Positions 60,280-64,000 of a stretch of DNA of 64,000 bases are shown in pieces (the stretch's first letter is position 1; every line of letters starts with the position of its first letter). The position numbers and the translations under genes were made by a program. The stretch lies in contig CAVVWM010000001.1 of assembly GCA_963751955.1 (NCBI GenBank), forward strand, positions 1-64,000, in the 5' to 3' direction. The notes under the pieces were generated by a model. The model searched no databases. It saw only the letters and a list, made by a program, of their open reading frames with translations, and was not told the origin of the DNA. The DNA is from JABDIY01 sp963751955. Lineage in GTDB: Bacteria; Actinomycetota; Acidimicrobiia; Acidimicrobiales; SZUA-35.

Positions 60280-61326
60280 ATGAAATCGCCAGATCGGATC
60301 ACTGCACTCCTGGTCAAGCAGGACGGGTACAACACCACGGCCCCGGAGGGACACATTCGTTTTGAATCGATGGAGCCTTACATCGAACTGGGTGAGATTG
60401 TGACGCCTGATCTGGCCCCAGGACAGGTGCTTGTGGAAATGAGCATGGCGCCTATCAACCCCTCCGACCTCCACTTTCTGAAGGGTGAGTATGGTCAACC
60501 CAGGATCCAGGGCAAACCGGCGGGGTTCGAGGGTGTCGGCACCGTGATAGAAGCGGGGAATGACAGCTATGCACAGAGCCTGGTCGGCCAGCGGGTCAGT
60601 TTCGCAGCTACTCCGGCAGGGACCGGCACCTGGGCTACACACGCGGTCGCAGAAGCGATGTTGTGCATTCCAATGCCCGACACGGTGAAGGATCCCGATG
60701 CCGCCGGGTTCATCGTGAATCCACTCACAGCGGCTGCGATGTTCGAGCAGGTGAAGGCCAGCGGTTCGCCCGGTGTTGTGCTCACCGCCGGTGCCAGTCA
60801 GGTGAGTAAGTTCATCGTTGCGCTTGCACGCGATGCCGGCCTCGAGTCGATCTGCATCGTTCGCAGGGAGGTTCACAACGAGACACTCAACGAGCTCGGT
60901 GCCACCGTGATCTTGAACCAGACCGAGGACAACTTCACCCAACAGCTGCGCGCCACTATGAAAGAGCACAAACCTAGGTACTTCATCGACGCAGTCGTCG
61001 ATTCGACGAGCACCCAGATCTTCAACGCCATGGGTCCAAAGAGCACATGGTTGATCTACGGATCATTGAGCCCCGAGATTCCTCCTTTGTCGAACCCCGG
61101 CGAACTGATCTTCATGCACAAGGAGATCCGTGGCTTCTGGCTCACTCCGTGGATGGGAGAGACCCCCCTGGAAGACAAGTTGGCAGTCTTCGCTGAAGTA
61201 CAGGCCCGATTTGGTGACCAACGTTGGCACACAGACGTCGGCGCGGTCCTCTCGATCACAGAAGCCCCCGAACGCCTCGTCGAGGTCTTGGGAGATCCTC
61301 GAGGCAAGGTCTTCATAACCCCCTGA
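60280..61326 (+). CDS. Zinc-free medium-chain dehydrogenase/reductase (quinone oxidoreductase-like)
   Basis: 348 residues. GroES-like half: PGQVLVEMSMAPINPSDLHF, GKPAGFEGVGTVIEAGND; NAD(P) half with VLTAGASQVSKFIVALARDA in place of the usual G-x-G-x-x-G, then VTL-type ELGATVILNQTEDNFTQQLR and IYGSLSPEIPPLSNPGELIF. The zinc-ligand Cys and His are absent, as in quinone oxidoreductases and 2-enoyl thioester reductases. Substrate unknown. It is a single gene with its own leaderless promoter. Confidence 0.87.
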   Translation: MKSPDRITALLVKQDGYNTTAPEGHIRFESMEPYIELGEIVTPDLAPGQVLVEMSMAPINPSDLHFLKGEYGQPRIQGKPAGFEGVGTVIEAGNDSYAQSLVGQRVSFAATPAGTGTWATHAVAEAMLCIPMPDTVKDPDAAGFIVNPLTAAAMFEQVKASGSPGVVLTAGASQVSKFIVALARDAGLESICIVRREVHNETLNELGATVILNQTEDNFTQQLRATMKEHKPRYFIDAVVDSTSTQIFNAMGPKSTWLIYGSLSPEIPPLSNPGELIFMHKEIRGFWLTPWMGETPLEDKLAVFAEVQARFGDQRWHTDVGAVLSITEAPERLVEVLGDPRGKVFITP

Positions 61327-61399
61327 TTCTCAGCCCGGTTTGAACCGATCACCGGACATTGAGCCACGGGCCTGATCGTTTCAAGTCCAGGTCTGAAGG

Positions 61400-61405
61400 T
61401 ACCCT
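61400..61405 (+). promoter_or_regulatory. -10 box of the 188-residue membrane protein gene (leaderless start)
   Basis: TACCCT ends 6 nt before GTG 61412. The extended box GAAGGTACCCT is identical to the one before aroKB. Confidence 0.55.
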
Positions 61406-61411
61406 GCGACT

Positions 61412-61978
61412 GTGGACCAGGAGGGCTATACCGATGATCCCGGCTGGTTCGTCGACACCCGTTTGGGCCGCCTCGTCATCTCGTTATTGGGTGCTGCCTG
61501 CCTTTTTTTCCTGGTCGTCTGGAACCTGCCTGACAGCGAGATCCGGGATCAGCTCCGCCCTGCGCTGGCACCGTCGGTGAGAACGATCGGAATCGCCCAG
61601 GACTGGGGTGTGTTCGCCCCCAACCCGGTGAGCACGTCCTACCGGGTCGAAGCAGATGTAACCCTGGAGGATGGGACGATCAAGCGTTATCAGTTTCCCG
61701 ACGGTGACCCGTGGGTAGGGGCCTATCGTGAGTTCCGATGGCGCAAGTACGAAAGTCGGGTGCGCAAGGACGACAATCGCAGTCGCTGGAAGCCGACAGC
61801 GGAGTGGATCAGGCGACAATTCGACCCTGAGGTAGTAGTCGGAGTTGAACTACTGCGCCTTTCCCGCCCGGTACCTGAGCCCGGGACAGCGGAAGAAACC
61901 GCATGGGAAGAGGAAGGTTTCTACACGATCAAGTTTCCCTCCCCGGAACAAGCCTCTGTTGGGCAGGCATCGGAATGA
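61412..61978 (+). CDS. Membrane-anchored protein of unknown function, partner of an HTTM protein
   Basis: 188 residues from GTG 61412. One membrane helix near the N-terminus (LVISLLGAACLFFLVVWNLP), then an outer or soluble domain with WGVFAPNPVSTSYRVEADVT, LEDGTIKRYQFPDGDPWVGA and YREFRWRKYESRVRK. The W-x-x-F-A-P-N-P motif is common in proteins encoded next to HTTM/VKG-carboxylase-like genes. The HTTM gene starts within its stop. Function unknown; the pair probably works as a complex in the membrane. Confidence 0.72.
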   Translation: MDQEGYTDDPGWFVDTRLGRLVISLLGAACLFFLVVWNLPDSEIRDQLRPALAPSVRTIGIAQDWGVFAPNPVSTSYRVEADVTLEDGTIKRYQFPDGDPWVGAYREFRWRKYESRVRKDDNRSRWKPTAEWIRRQFDPEVVVGVELLRLSRPVPEPGTAEETAWEEEGFYTIKFPSPEQASVGQASE

Positions 61979-62916
61979 CAGTCTTGAGCGGCCTCGGCAC
62001 GCGATGGAGCGACTTCTGGTTTGCACCAAAATCAACGGCGAACATCACTTGGATACGAATCCTGCTGGGTTCCACATCCCTGGTGTGGGGCCTAGCCCTC
62101 ATTCCTGATTTCAACACGTTCTTTTTCGCCGACGGTCTTTTTGCCGAACCAAGCTATGGCAACTACCGCACCGGAATCCTTCAGTGGTTTCGTGCCGATT
62201 GGGCTGCTGTGGTCACCCTCACAGTGCTTCTGATGGCGGCAGTGTTACTGCTGTTCGGGAAGTTCGTCTGGCTCGCCGCCCCCATGCTGTTCTACTCGAT
62301 GATGTCGCTTCAGCAAGACATTACGGTTCTGATGAATGCCAGCGACAACCTCCTTCGCTTGTGGGCGTTCTACTACGCGGTGTTTGCCATACTCACCCCT
62401 TCCCGCTACGTGTCGCTTGGCCCACGCGGGATCAAGCGAGCCGACGGGAGTCGGCGCTGGCCCATCGGGCCAGCCTGGTTGCTTCGGGTCATGCAGCTTC
62501 AGTTGACCGCCATCTACGTTGACACCGCAATCGAGAAATCGACCGGAACCCGCTGGCACAACGGGACGGCGGCCACGATTGCTTTAGGGCTCGAAGAGTT
62601 CCAGCGGTTCTACATACCGGACTTCGTCAGAGAAAACATCATCGCAGGGAACATTGGAACGTGGCTGGCCATCGGTCTCGAGATCACACTTCCGCTACTG
62701 CTCTGGAACCGGCGGACGCGACTGATCGGGATCGTACTGGGCGTCGGAATGCACTTCGTGTTCGACTATGCCATGCGCCTGGGATACTTCTTTCCCGGCA
62801 TGCTCATCGGCTACATCGCCTTCATGCGCCCCGGCGACGCGACGGCGATTTGGGCGTTGCCACGCCGAACGCGAAGGCCTATGGCCTCTTCGGCCCCGGT
62901 TATCAGTTCGGCGTAG
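61975..62916 (+). CDS. HTTM domain protein (vitamin K-dependent gamma-carboxylase-like)
   Basis: 313 residues from ATG 61975, overlapping the previous stop (ATGA). Eight or so membrane helices with WIRILLGSTSLVWGLALIPD, MLFYSMMSLQQDITVLMNAS, LRVMQLQLTAIYVDTAIEKS and GTRWHNGTAATIALGLEEFQ. The Y-x-x-x-x-x-E-K-x-x-x-x-W-x-x-G pattern is the conserved HTTM signature. Eukaryotic members carboxylate Glu with vitamin K; bacterial ones have unknown roles and this one lacks the lumenal carboxylase domain. It is coupled to the 188-residue anchored protein upstream. Confidence 0.85.
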   Translation: MTVLSGLGTRWSDFWFAPKSTANITWIRILLGSTSLVWGLALIPDFNTFFFADGLFAEPSYGNYRTGILQWFRADWAAVVTLTVLLMAAVLLLFGKFVWLAAPMLFYSMMSLQQDITVLMNASDNLLRLWAFYYAVFAILTPSRYVSLGPRGIKRADGSRRWPIGPAWLLRVMQLQLTAIYVDTAIEKSTGTRWHNGTAATIALGLEEFQRFYIPDFVRENIIAGNIGTWLAIGLEITLPLLLWNRRTRLIGIVLGVGMHFVFDYAMRLGYFFPGMLIGYIAFMRPGDATAIWALPRRTRRPMASSAPVISSA

Positions 62917-62919
62917 CCT
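62914..62919 (+). promoter_or_regulatory. Possible -10 box of the FAD oxidase gene
   Basis: TAGCCT ends 7 nt before ATG 62927. It overlaps the HTTM stop and the spacer (TGAGGAC) also resembles a ribosome site, so this case is ambiguous. Confidence 0.35.
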
Positions 62920-62926
62920 TGAGGAC

Positions 62927-64000
62927 ATGCACGAACGAGTCTTGGAACAATTCCGTTCGATTGTTGGAGAGAACGGTGTTCTGGTCGGCGATCAAATCTC
63001 TGAATTGCTGACCGAGCCCCGGAATGTCTATCGGGGCTCTGCGCTCGCTGCGGTTCGACCTTCCTCAACCGATGAAGTATCCGAGGTGCTACAGGTCTGT
63101 CTACGTGAGGACGTGGCAGTCGTGCCACAAGGGGGAAACAGTGGGCTCTCGGGAGGTGCAACCCCAGTTGTATCGGATCGCGAATGTATCGTGCTTTCGC
63201 TCACACGAATGAACCGCATCGAGTCGATCGATGCCGATCGCTGGACCATGACCGTCCAGGCCGGAGTCACGGTTGAAGCGCTACAGGAGGCGGCGGCGGA
63301 GAACAATCGGTTGTTTGCTCCAGATTGGGGAGCGCGGGGGACCGCGACCATCGGCGGTGCGATCGCTTGCGATGCTGGTGGAATGAACGTGCTGCGGTAC
63401 GGCAACACCCGTGAGCAAATCCTCGGCCTGGAAGTCGTCTTCCCCGACGGACGTATCTGGGATGGACTCAGGGCGCTGCGAAAGGATTCCTCGGGCTATG
63501 ACATCAAGCAGTTGTTCGTCGGTTCCGAAGGCACTCTGGGCGTCGTGACCCGAGCGGTGGTACGACTCTGGCCGGCAACCCCGCACTCGGTCACCTCCTT
63601 GGCGGCCGTCTCCGATATCTCGCGTCTGCCTGAACTGTTCGCGATGGCCATGTCAAGTGTGTCGGCATCCCTCACAGCCTTTGAGCTGATACCCAATGTT
63701 GGTATGGACCGGGTGTGTGAGGTCTTCGAGGTGAAGCGGCCGATCGAGGCCCAATCGGAGTTCTACGCCTTGATCAAGCTGGACTCGGGCACACCAGTGC
63801 TGGACCTGATGACCGACTTTCTCGAGTCCGCGGAGAGGAGCCATCTGATCTGTGATGCTGTGGTCGCCTCGACCCCACAACAGACAGCTCAGCTGTGGAT
63901 GATGAGAGACGAGCTTCCTCCACACAGCATCTATCGAGACACCCAACATGAAGGCCTGAAGATGGATACGGCCGTACCGCTCGATCGGATCGCTGACTAC
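62927..64000 (+). CDS. FAD-binding oxidoreductase, GlcD/D-2-hydroxyacid dehydrogenase type (N-terminal part)
   Basis: ATG 62927 follows TGAGGAC; the frame is open to the right edge (358 residues seen). PCMH-type FAD domain: VAVVPQGGNSGLSGGATPVV, TMTVQAGVTVEALQEAAAEN, ARGTATIGGAIACDAGGMNV, LRYGNTREQILGLEVVFPDG and SGYDIKQLFVGSEGTLGVVT. The C-terminal FAD-oxidase domain begins after that. This is the GlcD/D-lactate/D-2-hydroxyglutarate dehydrogenase family, with R-K-D-S-S-G-Y-D as substrate-loop motif. The exact acid is not defined. The gene continues beyond the window. Confidence 0.9.
   Translation, partial: MHERVLEQFRSIVGENGVLVGDQISELLTEPRNVYRGSALAAVRPSSTDEVSEVLQVCLREDVAVVPQGGNSGLSGGATPVVSDRECIVLSLTRMNRIESIDADRWTMTVQAGVTVEALQEAAAENNRLFAPDWGARGTATIGGAIACDAGGMNVLRYGNTREQILGLEVVFPDGRIWDGLRALRKDSSGYDIKQLFVGSEGTLGVVTRAVVRLWPATPHSVTSLAAVSDISRLPELFAMAMSSVSASLTAFELIPNVGMDRVCEVFEVKRPIEAQSEFYALIKLDSGTPVLDLMTDFLESAERSHLICDAVVASTPQQTAQLWMMRDELPPHSIYRDTQHEGLKMDTAVPLDRIADY

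Noticed and set aside
63014..63039. Perfect 8-bp inverted repeat GAGCCCCG/CGGGGCTC
   Set aside because: It lies inside the FAD oxidase coding sequence with a 10-nt loop and no T run; not a convincing terminator.
1..64000. Insertion sequences, prophage, rRNA or tRNA genes
   Set aside because: No transposase or integrase motif, terminal inverted repeats, phage gene set or structural RNA was recognised by eye; a tRNA scan was not possible.

Overview
The window reads as a GC-rich actinobacterial chromosome segment, most probably from the class Acidimicrobiia (Actinomycetota). The support is an actinobacterial-type integration host factor (mIHF) next to gmk and rpoZ, a PriA that lacks the helicase P-loop, an alaS-ruvX-mltG-aroE-aroKB-pepQ-efp-nusB-pyr gene order, and many genes whose start codon sits only 6-9 nt after a TANNNT -10 box (leaderless mRNAs). 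I see no rRNA, tRNA, insertion sequence, prophage or CRISPR array.

Layout. (1) 1-5.9 kb: tail of an acyl-CoA synthetase gene, then a Liv branched-chain amino acid ABC transporter (livH, livM, livK, livF, livG). livM and livK are broken by many single-base frame changes. (2) 5.9-7.0 kb: a protein with an AbiEi-antitoxin-like N-terminus and a DUF559 nuclease-like C-terminus. (3) 7.1-12.8 kb, minus strand: a polar amino acid ABC transporter (binding lipoprotein, two unusually long permeases, ATPase). (4) 13.0-18.1 kb: phenylacetate catabolism (paaK, then paaA-paaD-paaB-paaC and a DUF3237 protein), with a divergent PaaI-type thioesterase and a MarR regulator. (5) 18.1-22.3 kb: a pair of bacterial PH-domain membrane proteins and an ABC-F ATPase. 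(6) 22.3-24.9 kb: a trehalose-phosphatase/GH15 fusion protein. (7) 24.9-25.4 kb: a 97-bp tandem repeat array in front of alaS. (8) 25.4-39.1 kb: housekeeping block alaS, ruvX, mltG, aroE, a DUF4388 protein, prepilin peptidase, acyl-CoA dehydrogenase, CaiB-type CoA-transferase, aroK-aroB fusion, pepQ, efp, nusB, HpcH/HpaI aldolase. (9) 39.1-47.6 kb: pyrimidine operon pyrR-pyrB-pyrC-carA-carB-pyrD behind an apparent PyrR-dependent leader. (10) 47.6-56.0 kb: alaX (opposite strand), a small membrane protein, a UbiA prenyltransferase, pyrF, mIHF, gmk, rpoZ, coaBC, metK, priA. (11) 56.0-64 kb: two methyltransferases, an ATP-grasp protein, a 3-hydroxyisobutyrate dehydrogenase-type enzyme, azlC-azlD, an MDR oxidoreductase, a membrane-anchored protein with an HTTM protein, and the start of a GlcD-type FAD oxidase.

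How they work together: the pyr genes with pyrF supply UMP (pyrE is not in the window); gmk, rpoZ, coaBC, metK and priA form a conserved core neighbourhood; aroE and aroKB belong to the shikimate pathway; paaK makes phenylacetyl-CoA, which PaaABC(D) epoxidises, and the MarR gene may control that unit. The two transporters and AzlCD handle amino acids.

The most interesting signals are: a pyr leader in which a PyrR-binding hairpin, a short leader ORF and a textbook intrinsic terminator placed inside the first codons of pyrR look like one switch; the 97-bp repeat array whose 10-mer recurs inverted over the alaS -10 box; the OtsB-GH15 fusion lacking the expected GH15 catalytic base; and the genome-style use of leaderless starts. 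A caution: about 20 single-base frame changes occur, 12 of them between 1.3 and 4.3 kb, so sequence error is likely in that part.
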